This document shows positions 28,678-36,839 of a stretch of 64,000 nt of DNA, piece after piece. How positions within the stretch are numbered: position 1 is the stretch's first letter; each line of letters starts with the position of its first letter. The notes beneath the pieces are model-generated. The model made no database searches. It was not told the DNA's origin and saw nothing but the letters and a program-made list of their open reading frames with translations. The position numbers and the translations under genes were made by a program. This DNA is from Candidatus Scalindua sp. SCAELEC01 (lineage in GTDB: Bacteria; Planctomycetota; Brocadiia; Brocadiales; Scalinduaceae), in NCBI GenBank assembly GCA_004282745.1, contig SHMT01000019.1:1-64000 (forward strand). Reading direction: 5' to 3'.

Positions 28678-28715
28678 ATATAAGATAAACTCCAAGTTCA
28701 TAAAGGATACGACAA

Positions 28716-29390
28716 GTGAAAATACTGATTGTAGAAGATGAAGCGACATTGGCAAAGAACCTGAAAAAGGGCTTTGAAGAAAACTCTTTTGTAGTTGATC
28801 TCGCATATAATGGTACGGATGGCTTACATCAAGCTACCCATGAAAGTTACGATATTATTATCCTGGACATAATGCTCCCCCAACATGATGGATTGGAAAT
28901 ACTAACTCGTTTACGCCATGACGGGATACGTACCCCCGTAATTTTTCTCACCGCGAAGGATTCTATAGAAGAGAAGGTAAACGGATTAAATAGCGGGGCT
29001 GATGATTATGTCATAAAACCTTTCTCTTTTCACGAACTATTAGCCCGTGTCCGTGTCTGTTTACGAAGAGCATCACATACTACAGATGTAATACTAAAAG
29101 TAAACGGTTTAACACTCGACCCCATAGTACGAAAAGTATTTAGGGATGAGAAGAGGGTAGACCTGTCACCAATTGAATTTTCCCTCCTGGAATATATGAT
29201 GCGTCACTCAGGTCAGGTAGTGACGCGAACAATGATTTCTGAACATGTGTGGGACTCCAATTTTGAAGGCTTCAGTAATGTAGTAGACGTACATATCGCC
29301 AAGTTGAGGATTAAGATAGACAAGAAACACGAAAAAAAATTGATCCATACCGTAAGAGGAGTAGGTTATGTTATTGAAGAACGGGACTAG
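28716..29390 (+). CDS. OmpR/PmrA-type response regulator
   Basis: A 224-aa two-component regulator. The receiver domain has the acidic pair (E7, D8), phosphoacceptor D51 in IIILDIMLPQHDG, T79 and K101 (VIKPFSFHELLARVR). The C-terminal winged helix (about 130-222, with EHVWDSNFEGFSNVVDVHIA and RGVGYVIEE) is of the OmpR/PhoB class that binds direct repeats spaced about 11 bp. It overlaps the kinase gene by 23 bp, implying translational coupling. The 11-bp-periodic operators found before this operon and four others are the expected kind of target, so I infer it is the regulator of the efflux/arn regulon. This is similar in logic to PmrA or BasR but not proven orthologous. Confidence 0.93.
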   Translation: MKILIVEDEATLAKNLKKGFEENSFVVDLAYNGTDGLHQATHESYDIIILDIMLPQHDGLEILTRLRHDGIRTPVIFLTAKDSIEEKVNGLNSGADDYVIKPFSFHELLARVRVCLRRASHTTDVILKVNGLTLDPIVRKVFRDEKRVDLSPIEFSLLEYMMRHSGQVVTRTMISEHVWDSNFEGFSNVVDVHIAKLRIKIDKKHEKKLIHTVRGVGYVIEERD

Positions 29391-30804
29391 AGTGTATAAA
29401 TCAATTGGTTTTAAAATTACGGCATGGTACTCACTATCTGTTTTCATCATATTGCTTATAGCCTCAGGATTTTTGTATTATCGTTTAAGTCACAAGCTAA
29501 ATAAGGAAGTTAACCATATACTTATCGATGAAAGCGGAGATGTATTGCAAGATATCTTAGATGACACATTAACTCAAAACAATTTAAGCGTTGCAATTGA
29601 GAAGGAGACTTCTAATGCGAAATACTTTAAGTTATCTGCAAGATTGCTTGATATTGACCAAAATACCGTAGTCTGTTCAGCAAATTTTTTTGCACCAGAC
29701 CTAAAGACTTCCGAAAGATCCATTACACACGCAAAAAATGGGAAATTTGGATTTGATACGATACGGATTGAGGGTATAGAATCCCCCTACCGCTTGATAA
29801 CAAGGCCTGTATATATCGATAACGCCTTAAAGTATTATCTTCAGGTGGGTATCTATCTGAAGCACACACAGAAAATAGTGGAAAATTTGTTAGAAAATTT
29901 TGCAATGCTGATACCCTCCCTCATGATAATCTCTATTTTTTGTGGCTGGCTCATTTCAAGGAGGAGTTTAAGGCCCATTAAAGACATTACTAATGCAACA
30001 CGGGAAATAACCATATTTAATTTAAATAAGAGGCTGAGCATTGCCCATACCGGAGATGAATTGGATAAATTAACAAACACCATTAATCACATGCTTGATA
30101 GACTTGAGAATTCTTTTAAGAGGACAATCCAGTTTACGTCTGATGCATCTCATGAGCTCAGGACGCCCATTGCTGCCCTCAAAACCGGAATTGAAGTCAC
30201 TCTTTCAAGGGACCGGTCCCCAGAAGAGTACTCTCTCTTACTCATAAATAATTTAAGGGTGTTAGAAAGATTGACCAGTATGATCAATGATTTATTAGAA
30301 TTATCAAGAACAGATTCAGACGCAAATATATTACACCTGAAATCGATCAATTTAAGCAATATATTAATGGAGCTGCATAAAAAATTCATGGTAATATCGA
30401 AAACAAAGAAAATAACAATACTCATTGAGGCAGTACCGGATATTCACATCAACGGGGATGAGGATCTATTGCGTCGCCTCTTTTCCAATCTCCTTGGCAA
30501 TGCAGTTAAATATACTTTAGTCGAAGGTCAAGTATGTGTCTCTCTCAAAGATGGAGAGAGTGAGATTATCGTCACTATTGAGGATACGGGTATCGGTATA
30601 CCAGAAACGCAACGAGGGAAGATCTTTGATCGTTTCTACCGTGTTGACCCGTCACGTACCAGCGAAACAGGTGGTGCCGGTTTAGGGTTGAGTATCTGCA
30701 AGAGTATAGTAGAACTCCACAACGGCACAATAGCGGTAAAAAGCACGATAAACGTTGGTAGTACGTTTATCGTGCACCTTCCCAAAAACCACGCCCACCC
30801 ATGA
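29368..30804 (+). CDS. Membrane sensor histidine kinase (HAMP, HisKA, HATPase)
   Basis: A 478-aa kinase, partner of the upstream response regulator. TM1 is about 17-38, a periplasmic sensor of about 140 residues follows, TM2 is about 178-197, then HAMP (198-250). The dimerisation helix carries H262 in FTSDASHELRTPIAALKTGI. The ATPase domain has the N box (NLLGNAVKYT), G1 (DTGIGIP) and G2 (GAGLGLSI). The periplasmic domain is not a recognised family and does not show PmrB's ExxE iron motif at a glance. The input signal is therefore unknown; antimicrobial peptides, metals or membrane damage are plausible given the neighbours. ATG 29368 overlaps the regulator. Confidence 0.93.
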   Translation: MLLKNGTRVYKSIGFKITAWYSLSVFIILLIASGFLYYRLSHKLNKEVNHILIDESGDVLQDILDDTLTQNNLSVAIEKETSNAKYFKLSARLLDIDQNTVVCSANFFAPDLKTSERSITHAKNGKFGFDTIRIEGIESPYRLITRPVYIDNALKYYLQVGIYLKHTQKIVENLLENFAMLIPSLMIISIFCGWLISRRSLRPIKDITNATREITIFNLNKRLSIAHTGDELDKLTNTINHMLDRLENSFKRTIQFTSDASHELRTPIAALKTGIEVTLSRDRSPEEYSLLLINNLRVLERLTSMINDLLELSRTDSDANILHLKSINLSNILMELHKKFMVISKTKKITILIEAVPDIHINGDEDLLRRLFSNLLGNAVKYTLVEGQVCVSLKDGESEIIVTIEDTGIGIPETQRGKIFDRFYRVDPSRTSETGGAGLGLSICKSIVELHNGTIAVKSTINVGSTFIVHLPKNHAHP

Positions 30805-30859
30805 ACGCCTTATCTCTTTCTCATAATCTTTTTAGCATATATATTGAGTTGTATTAACT

Positions 30860-32077
30860 ATGAAGCAAATTAAGATAAAAGATACTATATATTGGGTAGG
30901 GGCAGTCGACCCAGACATGAAAACATTCGACTTAGTGTTTAAGACGGACCACGGTACTACGTACAACTCCTACCTCATTATGGACAGAAAGACGGCCTTG
31001 ATTGATACCGTTAAAGAGCCATTTACCGAAGATTTCATTGTAAAGATTACAGCCCTCATTGATCCAAAGCGTATTGACTTCATCGTCATAAGTCATACCG
31101 AGCCTGACCATTCCGGCGCACTCCTCAAATTATTAAAACTCGCAGGGAATGCAAAGATCATTATTTCGAAGTCAGGGGGTAATTTACTCAGAGAAATAAC
31201 CAATACATCTCTTGACGTAATGTTCATTGAAGAGCATGAGAGTATTAACCTGGGGACACACAATCTTACATTTATTCCTACTCCGTACTTACACTGGCCT
31301 GATGCATTCGTCACCTATATCGAAAAGGAAAAAATTATTTTCACGTGTGACATATTCGGCTCACACTTTTGCGATGAAAGGATGTTCGATGACGTAATCG
31401 GTGATTTTGATTACTCTTTCGAATATTACTATGACTGCATAATGAGGCCTTTTAAACCATATGTCCTCAAGGCAATGGAAAAATTTCGAAAGATAAACGT
31501 TACTGTTATTGCACCGGGACATGGCCCGATTTTACGTACGGATCCCGGGAAATATATTGAGAGATACTCTCGCTGGAGTCAAAATGAGGTGCATGAGAAA
31601 AAGAGGGTCTTAGTACTTTATCTCAGCGTATACGGCAATACAAAAAGAGTAGCAGAGGCAATTGCCGGAGGGATATCAGAGGAGAACATGGACGTTATCC
31701 TATTTGATATTAATGATTCTGATTATGAGGAAATACGGAACGAGATAGAGGATGCAGATGGCATACTTGTTGGCAGCCCTACTATTGCCGGTGATGCACC
31801 CGGACCAATATGGCATGCACTTTCCCTTATTTCTACGGTGAAATCAAATATTAGACTAGGTGCTGCTTTTGGTTCTTATGGTTGGAGCGGTGAAGCAACG
31901 GGAATGATTGAGGAGAGGCTAAAGGGCCTTCACATAAAGCTCCACAAACCATCACTGAAAATAAGGCTGGTTCCAGATGGTAAGTCTTTAGTAGAATGTC
32001 ACAAATTTGGAAAGATATTTGCGAATGCATTAGGGCTCATTTTATTTAGACGGTCTTGGAGCAGGAATACCAGATAA
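30860..32077 (+). CDS. Flavodiiron protein (FprA-type) with replaced C-terminus
   Basis: A 405-aa A-type flavoprotein that reduces O2 to water or NO to N2O in anaerobes. The metallo-beta-lactamase-like half keeps all six diiron ligands at canonical positions: H79, E81, D83 (SHTEPDHSG), H145, D164 and H221. The flavodoxin half begins at about 250 (YLSVYGNTKRVAEAIAGGI) and includes the FMN loop SYGWSGEATGM. The frame leaves family-like sequence at NAL (about 390) and ends in 15 residues (GLILFRRSWSRNTR) read from the antisense of the DUF2442 gene inserted there. The expected end survives as a diverged fragment at 32639-32776. The active site is intact, so it may still function. Confidence 0.9.
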   Translation: MKQIKIKDTIYWVGAVDPDMKTFDLVFKTDHGTTYNSYLIMDRKTALIDTVKEPFTEDFIVKITALIDPKRIDFIVISHTEPDHSGALLKLLKLAGNAKIIISKSGGNLLREITNTSLDVMFIEEHESINLGTHNLTFIPTPYLHWPDAFVTYIEKEKIIFTCDIFGSHFCDERMFDDVIGDFDYSFEYYYDCIMRPFKPYVLKAMEKFRKINVTVIAPGHGPILRTDPGKYIERYSRWSQNEVHEKKRVLVLYLSVYGNTKRVAEAIAGGISEENMDVILFDINDSDYEEIRNEIEDADGILVGSPTIAGDAPGPIWHALSLISTVKSNIRLGAAFGSYGWSGEATGMIEERLKGLHIKLHKPSLKIRLVPDGKSLVECHKFGKIFANALGLILFRRSWSRNTR

Positions 32078-32305
32078 CATTCCTTCCGCACTTAAATCTT
32101 CATCAATTTGTGGCCAATGAACAGCCAGACCATCACCGATAATCTCATAATCAGCTCTTTGTTCAGGTGTGGCTTCTGACAGTCTCCATGACCAGGCAAG
32201 TGGTACACTTATTGTTCTCCCATCAAGAAGGTTTGCTGATATTGTATCCTCGCTCATGCTGATGTCCTTTATTCTAACCTCCTTAATTTTTACCGCAATG
32301 TTCAT
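32042..32305 (-). CDS. DUF2442 protein, copy 1
   Basis: An 87-aa protein of the DUF2442 family, recognised by the start MNIAVKIKEVRIKD, the central DGRTISVPLAWSWRLSEATP and the HWPQIDEDLSAEGML ending. DUF2442 genes commonly follow DUF4160 genes, and the pair is often regarded as a toxin-antitoxin-like module; the biochemical role is unproven. Here the two overlap by 23 bp (DUF4160 upstream), indicating coupling. The gene lies antisense to, and overlaps by 36 bp, the 3' end of the flavodiiron gene. A near-identical copy is at 32972-33235. Confidence 0.85.
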   Translation of the reverse strand: MNIAVKIKEVRIKDISMSEDTISANLLDGRTISVPLAWSWRLSEATPEQRADYEIIGDGLAVHWPQIDEDLSAEGMLSGIPAPRPSK

Positions 32306-32525
32306 TCCATGTCTCCACGATTATGTCTCTTTTCTTTAAAATAATCTTTCGGATATCATTTAATTCTTTCGGAGAAAATCCATAGTTATTGCTCAAATTA
32401 ATAGGGTCTAACCAAAACTTACAAATCATTTTTTCCCTTTGAACATGTACATGCATAGGTTCATTACAGTCAAAGCTACAGAAGAAAAAACGATATTTCC
32501 CTGAAATATTCTTAATCGTTGGCAT
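32283..32525 (-). CDS. DUF4160 protein
   Basis: An 80-aa protein starting MPTIKNISGKYRFFFCSFDC, then NEPMHVHVQREKMICKFWLD; the F-x-S-x-D-x-x-EPxHVHV pattern is diagnostic of DUF4160. I preferred ATG 32525 to the in-frame ATG 32543 because family members begin MPTI. It overlaps the DUF2442 gene downstream, and the two probably form a small coupled operon, possibly toxin-antitoxin-like. The second copy of the module at 32976-33288 has lost this gene by internal deletion. Confidence 0.8.
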   Translation of the reverse strand: MPTIKNISGKYRFFFCSFDCNEPMHVHVQREKMICKFWLDPINLSNNYGFSPKELNDIRKIILKKRDIIVETWNEHCGKN

Positions 32526-32638
32526 GCAAACATGTCCAAACATCTTTACACAAACTTATTGGTATAATATTTCTTCTCAGGAACGTAATATTATCAAAAA
32601 GACATTTGGAATGGAAGCATTTAAATAGTAGAAATATG

Positions 32639-32776
32639 AAGCTCCGCAGAACATCACTGAAAATAAGGCTGGTTCCCGATGATAAGTCTTTAGTGGAATG
32701 TCACAAATTCGGAAAGATATTTGCAAATGCCTTAGACCAGAGATTGGATATGTGGAATGATAGGCAACCGGAGTAG
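32639..32776 (+). pseudogene. Flavodiiron protein C-terminal fragment
   Basis: It encodes SLKIRLVPDDKSLVECHKFG, then KIFANALDQRLDMWNDRQPE, about 90% identical in DNA to the end of the 30860 gene but continuing to a natural-looking stop. It has no start signal or catalytic part. The divergence from 31939-32035 suggests a remnant of a second, older fprA paralogue rather than a simple recent duplication. Confidence 0.75.
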
Positions 32777-32826
32777 CCTGGGTTCCAGAGACTGTTGCTT
32801 GCAGACGTGGGAGGGAGTCTTTATTT

Positions 32827-32973
32827 AGTGTTTGAACGAAAACTACCCATCTACGGCGTTGCTGCAACAATGACGTAATCCTCACGTACTTGAGTACGCT
32901 CCGGTTACGTCATTATTTCGCGCCTTGTACCTGGGCAGTTTTGGTTCAAACACTGGGTTTTCGTTCACGCACT
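32827..32973. mobile_element. MITE-B, copy 1 (147 bp)
   Basis: Ends AGTGTTTGAACGAAAAC and (reverse) AGTGCGTGAACGAAAAC; a near-palindromic body with a CGTACTTGAGTACG centre. Same family as 40126-40272 and 46305-46450. No target duplication is visible at this copy, possibly because of later rearrangement with the adjacent DUF2442 duplication. Confidence 0.85.
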
Positions 32974-33235
32974 AGTTAGACGGTCTTGGAGCAGGAATAC
33001 CAGATAACATTCCTTCCGCACTTATATCTTCATCAATTTGTGGCCAATGCACAGCCATACCATCACCGATAATCTCATAATCAGCTCTTTGCTCAGGTGT
33101 GGCTTCTGACAGTCTCCATGACCAGGCAAGTGGTACACTTATTGTTCTCCCATCAAGAAGGTTTGCTGATATTGTATCCTCGCTCATGCTGATGTCCTTT
33201 ATTCTAACCTCCTTAATTTTTACCGCAATGTTCAT
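32972..33235 (-). CDS. DUF2442 protein, copy 2
   Basis: 87 aa, differing from copy 1 at only a few positions (e.g. GDGMAVHWPQIDEDIS, ending RPSN). It is part of a ~297-bp duplication of 32046-32342. Its upstream DUF4160 partner is reduced to a short stub, so if the pair is a toxin-antitoxin module this copy is unpaired. The stop lies at the end of MITE-B copy 1. Confidence 0.8.
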   Translation of the reverse strand: MNIAVKIKEVRIKDISMSEDTISANLLDGRTISVPLAWSWRLSEATPEQRADYEIIGDGMAVHWPQIDEDISAEGMLSGIPAPRPSN

Positions 33236-33288
33236 TCCATGTCTCCACGATTATGTCTCTTTTCTTTAAAATTATATTTCTTCTCATG
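32976..33288. repeat. Duplicate of DUF2442/DUF4160 module with internal deletion
   Basis: 32976-33272 repeats 32046-32342 almost exactly. The following TATTTCTTCTCATGAAC matches 32567-32582, which lies beyond the DUF4160 gene in copy 1. The whole module was therefore duplicated and then about 225 bp, nearly all of DUF4160, was lost. Confidence 0.8.
33213..33272 (-). pseudogene. DUF4160 stub (deleted copy)
   Basis: Only the last ~20 codons of the DUF4160 frame remain upstream of DUF2442 copy 2. The start and the EPxHVHV motif are gone. Confidence 0.65.
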
Positions 33289-33295
33289 AACACTA

Positions 33296-33380
33296 TTTAA
33301 CCTGGCCATCACCTTCTCTTAATGTTTGATTTGATACAGTAAGAATGTTAGTTACCAGAATGATTGGAATGAGTTAAAAC
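33296..33380 (+). promoter_or_regulatory. Orphan duplicate of arnT1 promoter/operator
   Basis: About 85 bp closely match 36838-36920, including half-sites TTTAAC (33296), CATCAC (33307) and CTTAAT (33318). No intact gene follows for 560 bp, so this is a promoter left behind by a deletion or duplicated without its gene. Confidence 0.65.
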
Positions 33381-33540
33381 AACTAGGCTTTGAGCAGTCT
33401 CTATATAAAATATTCGGATAGGTTTGACTCCGCATATTATTGTAGTCTGCGAGGGATCACCAAAGAATGTCTTATAAAGTTTTCCTTTGGCGAGTGTTGG
33501 TAACACTATGTTTGAAATTTTACTCTTCTAAGTCTTTTTT

Positions 33541-33778
33541 ATGGTAGGTCTTGGTATTTATCAGAAGTTTAATGTAAAAGCTGAGAATGACACAAATATG
33601 GTTGTTAAAATAAATAAGGAAATTCAATTTATGAGTAAAAAACCTGCAAAGGAGTTTTTTAATAGGAAACAACATGGAGAGATTTAAGCTTCTGTATAAG
33701 GGTAAGATTTTGATTGTTGTACTGGAAGGGGTTAATAATAAAATCAAAGTCATCATAAGAAATGCATATGGTATCTGA
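33541..33778 (+). pseudogene. Possible frameshifted small gene, unknown
   Basis: Two overlapping short frames give protein-like sequence. One starts at ATG 33541 (MVGLGIYQKFNVKAENDTNM, ending FFNRKQHGEI). The other starts at ATG 33674 (MERFKLLYKGKILIVVLEGV, then NNKIKVIIRNAYGI). A single frameshift would join them into ~80 aa. The RF-x-GKxLxVV...IKVI pattern loosely recalls small DUF4258-type proteins, but I cannot assign it. The region otherwise holds no supported gene. Confidence 0.25.
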
Positions 33779-33840
33779 GATAAGCGATGCTTTTACCTTT
33801 GTCTATATGGTGATTGAATAATTTTAAGACATTAATATTT

Positions 33841-33868
33841 CTCAATCTTTACCTCACCTTATCTTTAT
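33841..33868 (+). promoter_or_regulatory. PmrA-box-like operator before cmoA-like gene
   Basis: Half-sites CTCAAT (33841), CCTCAC (33852) and CTTTAT (33863) at 11-bp spacing with spacers CTTTA and CTTAT. A -10-like TATGAAT begins at 33884, about 17 bp after the last half-site. Confidence 0.6.
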
Positions 33869-33943
33869 GTTTAATTGTTATCGTATGAATGACTTTAATA
33901 AGTAAAAGTAGAATTCTTTTGATTGAACTCACACAATAGTGGT

Positions 33944-34693
33944 ATGTTAAAAACAAAGAGTAAAGACAAAATATTTGCTGATAAGAAAGACAAGATGTCT
34001 GACTTTAATTTCGGAAAGGAGACGGCTGGCGTATTCGATGATATGCTTGAACGCTCCGTCCCTTTTTATAAAGAACTGCAAAGGATGATGTGCGAAATAG
34101 CCGTCGACTTTGCGGCGGACGGTACCAATATCTATGATCTGGGATGCTCTACCGGTATTACCCTTTTCAACATATATGAGGCGGTAAAAAAGGATGTCAA
34201 ATACATTGGAATTGACTCTTCTCAGGATATGCTGGACAGGTGTCGGGCAAGGTTTTCCGGAAACAATTCAACAAATCAATATTCTCTTATTTGCACGGAC
34301 TTAAACAATGGTGTTAATATCACAAACGCATCGGTTGTGGTCATGAATCTAACACTGCAGTTTGTACGTCCATTACATCGGGAACAATTAATAAAAAATA
34401 TCTGTAATGGATTAAATACAAACGGTTGTTTAATCCTTTTAGAGAAAGTCCTGGGCAACAACTCCGACTTTAACAGGATGTTTATAAAATACTACTATGA
34501 GATGAAGAAAAGAAATGGATATACGGAATTGGAAATAGCACAAAAAAGAGAAGCATTAGAAAACATTCTCATACCATACCGATTAGACGAGAATAAAGAT
34601 CTATTAAAAAAATCCGGTTTTGCCCACTGCGATACTTTCTTCAAATGGTATAACTTTTGTGGTCTGGTAGCATTGAAAAGCAGTTTCCGATAA
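33944..34693 (+). CDS. cmoA: CmoA-like SAM-dependent enzyme
   Basis: A 249-aa class I methyltransferase fold that closely follows CmoA, which makes carboxy-SAM from SAM and prephenate for tRNA wobble uridine modification. It has FDDMLERSVPFYKELQ, motif I IYDLGCSTGIT, YIGIDSSQDMLDRCRARF, VVVMNLTLQFVRP, KRNGYTELEIAQKREALENI and a C-terminal FFKWYNFCGLVALKS. All correspond to CmoA blocks, and length matches (E. coli 247). I prefer ATG 33944 to TTG 33923. No cmoB is adjacent, and the gene is preceded by the same operator as the efflux and arn genes. It may therefore be a paralogue recruited to an envelope-stress regulon rather than the housekeeping tRNA enzyme. Confidence 0.8.
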   Translation: MLKTKSKDKIFADKKDKMSDFNFGKETAGVFDDMLERSVPFYKELQRMMCEIAVDFAADGTNIYDLGCSTGITLFNIYEAVKKDVKYIGIDSSQDMLDRCRARFSGNNSTNQYSLICTDLNNGVNITNASVVVMNLTLQFVRPLHREQLIKNICNGLNTNGCLILLEKVLGNNSDFNRMFIKYYYEMKKRNGYTELEIAQKREALENILIPYRLDENKDLLKKSGFAHCDTFFKWYNFCGLVALKSSFR

Positions 34694-34738
34694 TCTCACC
34701 AATAATATCTCTGCTTCCTGATGCAAAGCAGAATAATA

Positions 34739-34906
34739 TTATACTCATCTCATAATGGTTTTCGGATAATGTCCGAGATAAAATTGAGCGAGTAAAGTCC
34801 TCGGCGCCTGTCCGGGGATACCTTCACCAAGATTTGGTTTCCAGCCCGCCCGGCCTGTCAACCGTTCGGACGGGTAAAACCGGAAACCAAATCGGTTTTA
34901 GTATAT
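34739..34906. repeat. Palindromic element R4, copy 1
   Basis: Ends ATACTCATCTCATAATGG and GGTTTTAGTATAT. It has two hairpins, one around CGGATAATGTCCGAG and one pairing GATTTGGTTTCC with GGAAACCAAATC. A shorter copy (38221-38364) is inside arnT1. Copy 1 lies between the cmoA-like gene and the next ORF and carries an extra ~20 bp in the centre. Confidence 0.8.
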
Positions 34907-34918
34907 CTGATACAGATA

Positions 34919-35695
34919 ATGAAGAGCATGAGTGAAATTAAAATACCCTACGGTACAGGCTTTTTCAGAAAGTCTATGATAACTATTGGCAATACCCTGT
35001 TTCGATATCGAAATACGATGTTTTTCATTATTGGATTCGTATTGATCATCGGCACAAAACCGGAATATATCTTTGAAAGTACATTTTATGACAATTGTAT
35101 GGATATTGCGGGCTTTACTGTAGCCATAATCGGACAGGTTTTAAGGGCTTTGGTGATAGGGAAAGACTACATCAAAAGAGGAGGAAGAGATAATAAGATG
35201 ATGGCGAACAGGTTAGTACAGGGAGGTCTTTTTGCCCATTCCCGTAATCCACTCTACTTTGGAAATATCTTGATTATCATTGGTCTGGGTATCATCTATA
35301 ATTCAGTGTGGGGATATATCACTGCGTATAGTTTCTTCATCTTTGGATATTTGGCCATTGTTATGGCTGAGGAAGATTTTCTGAGAACAAAGTTTGGTGT
35401 GGAGTACGAGGAGTATTGTAACAGGGTCCCCAGATTTATTCCGCGATTTGCCGGAATCAGAAGTACACTGAGTAATGGAGGCTTCGACTGGTTACGTTTC
35501 TTAAGGAAGGAATACAACATGATTTGCATATGGGTCGGTTGCGCTATCGCTTTAAGGATATGGACAGAGATTCTCCATTTCGGATACACCGCTAGAAAAT
35601 GGGACATATTGGCCATCTCTTTATGCCTTATACCGATTTTTATTTTTTACTGCGTAACACGTTATTTGAAAAAACATAAAAGACTATCCACGTAG
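34919..35695 (+). CDS. ICMT/PEMT-family integral membrane methyltransferase
   Basis: A 258-aa protein with about five hydrophobic helices and the C-terminal SAM-binding signature of isoprenylcysteine/phospholipid methyltransferases: LVQGGLFAHSRNPLYFGN (about 100-118), then AEEDFLRTKFGVEYEEYCNR and VPRFIP (about 145-170). Two further hydrophobic segments follow, beyond the usual end of the family core. The substrate could be a membrane lipid or another hydrophobic molecule. Its position among lipid A-modifying and envelope genes favours a lipid, but this is inference. The start ATG 34919 follows the R4 palindrome by 13 bp and has no strong ribosome-binding site. Confidence 0.8.
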   Translation: MKSMSEIKIPYGTGFFRKSMITIGNTLFRYRNTMFFIIGFVLIIGTKPEYIFESTFYDNCMDIAGFTVAIIGQVLRALVIGKDYIKRGGRDNKMMANRLVQGGLFAHSRNPLYFGNILIIIGLGIIYNSVWGYITAYSFFIFGYLAIVMAEEDFLRTKFGVEYEEYCNRVPRFIPRFAGIRSTLSNGGFDWLRFLRKEYNMICIWVGCAIALRIWTEILHFGYTARKWDILAISLCLIPIFIFYCVTRYLKKHKRLST

Positions 35696-35841
35696 GTCTT
35701 GATTACTTACCATACCAATAATTATCCAATCAACTTTCCAAATGTTATCTCTTTTACTTTCTTTTAAAGAAAAACATCCACATTTATTTCTTATGGGGAA
35801 AATGCGGGCATTTTGCACTCAACACCTATAAAATCTCATAA

Positions 35842-36777
35842 ATGAAACATTACAAAAAACTCCTACTCTTATTTTTAATTATCATAACACTGAGTTGCAT
35901 TCTTGCCCCTATCGTAAAAATATCTCTGGATTTTATGTTAGAAAAAGGAGAATTATTTGCAGATAGTGTGAACTACGAAAATGGAATATATGACTTTGGC
36001 AAGGTAATGAGAAGAATATTAATGCTCGCCGCATGTATAGTGTTTGTGATTTTAAGAAAGTCTCTGAAAATTGGTCCCTTAATGGCTTTGGGCATGACGC
36101 TGAATTCTGGATGTTTCAGGAAATTTCTTTTTGGCTTTCTGATAGCTATAATTTCGCTGCTCATTTACTATTCCCTTGCACTGTATTTCGGCGCATGGCT
36201 AATTCATATAGATTATCATTTGGTTGGTATTGTAATATCTAAGATTATCAAATATTTTTTAGTCGGCTGTCTTATCGGCCTCATTGAAGAGGTATTTTTT
36301 AGAGGTTTTATCTTGCAATTCTTTATGGAGGATATGTCCGTAGCAATTGCCATATGCGCAACCAGCGCGATTTACTCTGTTCTTCACTTTTTCCAGGCTG
36401 AGGTTCCTGTTACCAGAGGATTTCAGCCATTTGTCGGTTGTACAACCATGTCACAATTTTTACAACCTCTTTTTTCCCAATTCACAGAAAACCTGCCATC
36501 AATCATTGGACTATTTTTAGTTGGTGTGGTGCTTTCTTATGGATTCCTTCTATCTAAATCATTATTCCTTTCTATAGGCTTGCACTCAGGATGGGTGTTC
36601 ATGATGAAGGTTGACGGCCTATTCCTTGTACGGGTTCGTGAGAAGTATGAGTGGGTTTTTGGTAATAGTAATCAGTTAGTGACAGGTTTTGTTATATGGA
36701 GTTCTTTGATTTGCATCTTATGTATAATAAAGAAGGTTTACCGTAATACTCATAATTTCGAGGCATATCTCAAATAA
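35842..36777 (+). CDS. CPBP-family intramembrane protease
   Basis: A 311-aa polytopic membrane protein of the CPBP (Rce1/Abi) family. Motif 1 is EEVFFRG with E149-E150 and R154, motif 2 includes H182 (SVLHFF), and the third conserved His is near 249 in GLHSGW. These residues form the glutamate-type active site. About seven to eight hydrophobic helices are visible. Bacterial members process membrane peptides or act in bacteriocin immunity. Here it directly follows a prenylcysteine-methyltransferase-like gene, an association reminiscent of eukaryotic CAAX processing (Rce1 plus ICMT), although no CAAX substrate is evident. No operator of the 11-bp type precedes it. Confidence 0.85.
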   Translation: MKHYKKLLLLFLIIITLSCILAPIVKISLDFMLEKGELFADSVNYENGIYDFGKVMRRILMLAACIVFVILRKSLKIGPLMALGMTLNSGCFRKFLFGFLIAIISLLIYYSLALYFGAWLIHIDYHLVGIVISKIIKYFLVGCLIGLIEEVFFRGFILQFFMEDMSVAIAICATSAIYSVLHFFQAEVPVTRGFQPFVGCTTMSQFLQPLFSQFTENLPSIIGLFLVGVVLSYGFLLSKSLFLSIGLHSGWVFMMKVDGLFLVRVREKYEWVFGNSNQLVTGFVIWSSLICILCIIKKVYRNTHNFEAYLK

Positions 36778-36839
36778 TTCGATTTTGGTTCTCATTCATT
36801 TCATACGTAGCGTTTAATAATCTCAACTCATTAACACTA

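Noticed and set aside
30800..30859. Possible operator before the flavodiiron gene (CTTATC-N5-CTCATA)
   Set aside because: Only two weak half-sites with no good -10 at the expected distance; not counted in the regulon.
33520..33756. Minus-strand open frame of 78 codons
   Set aside because: AT-driven hydrophobic composition; no ribosome-binding site and no family resemblance.
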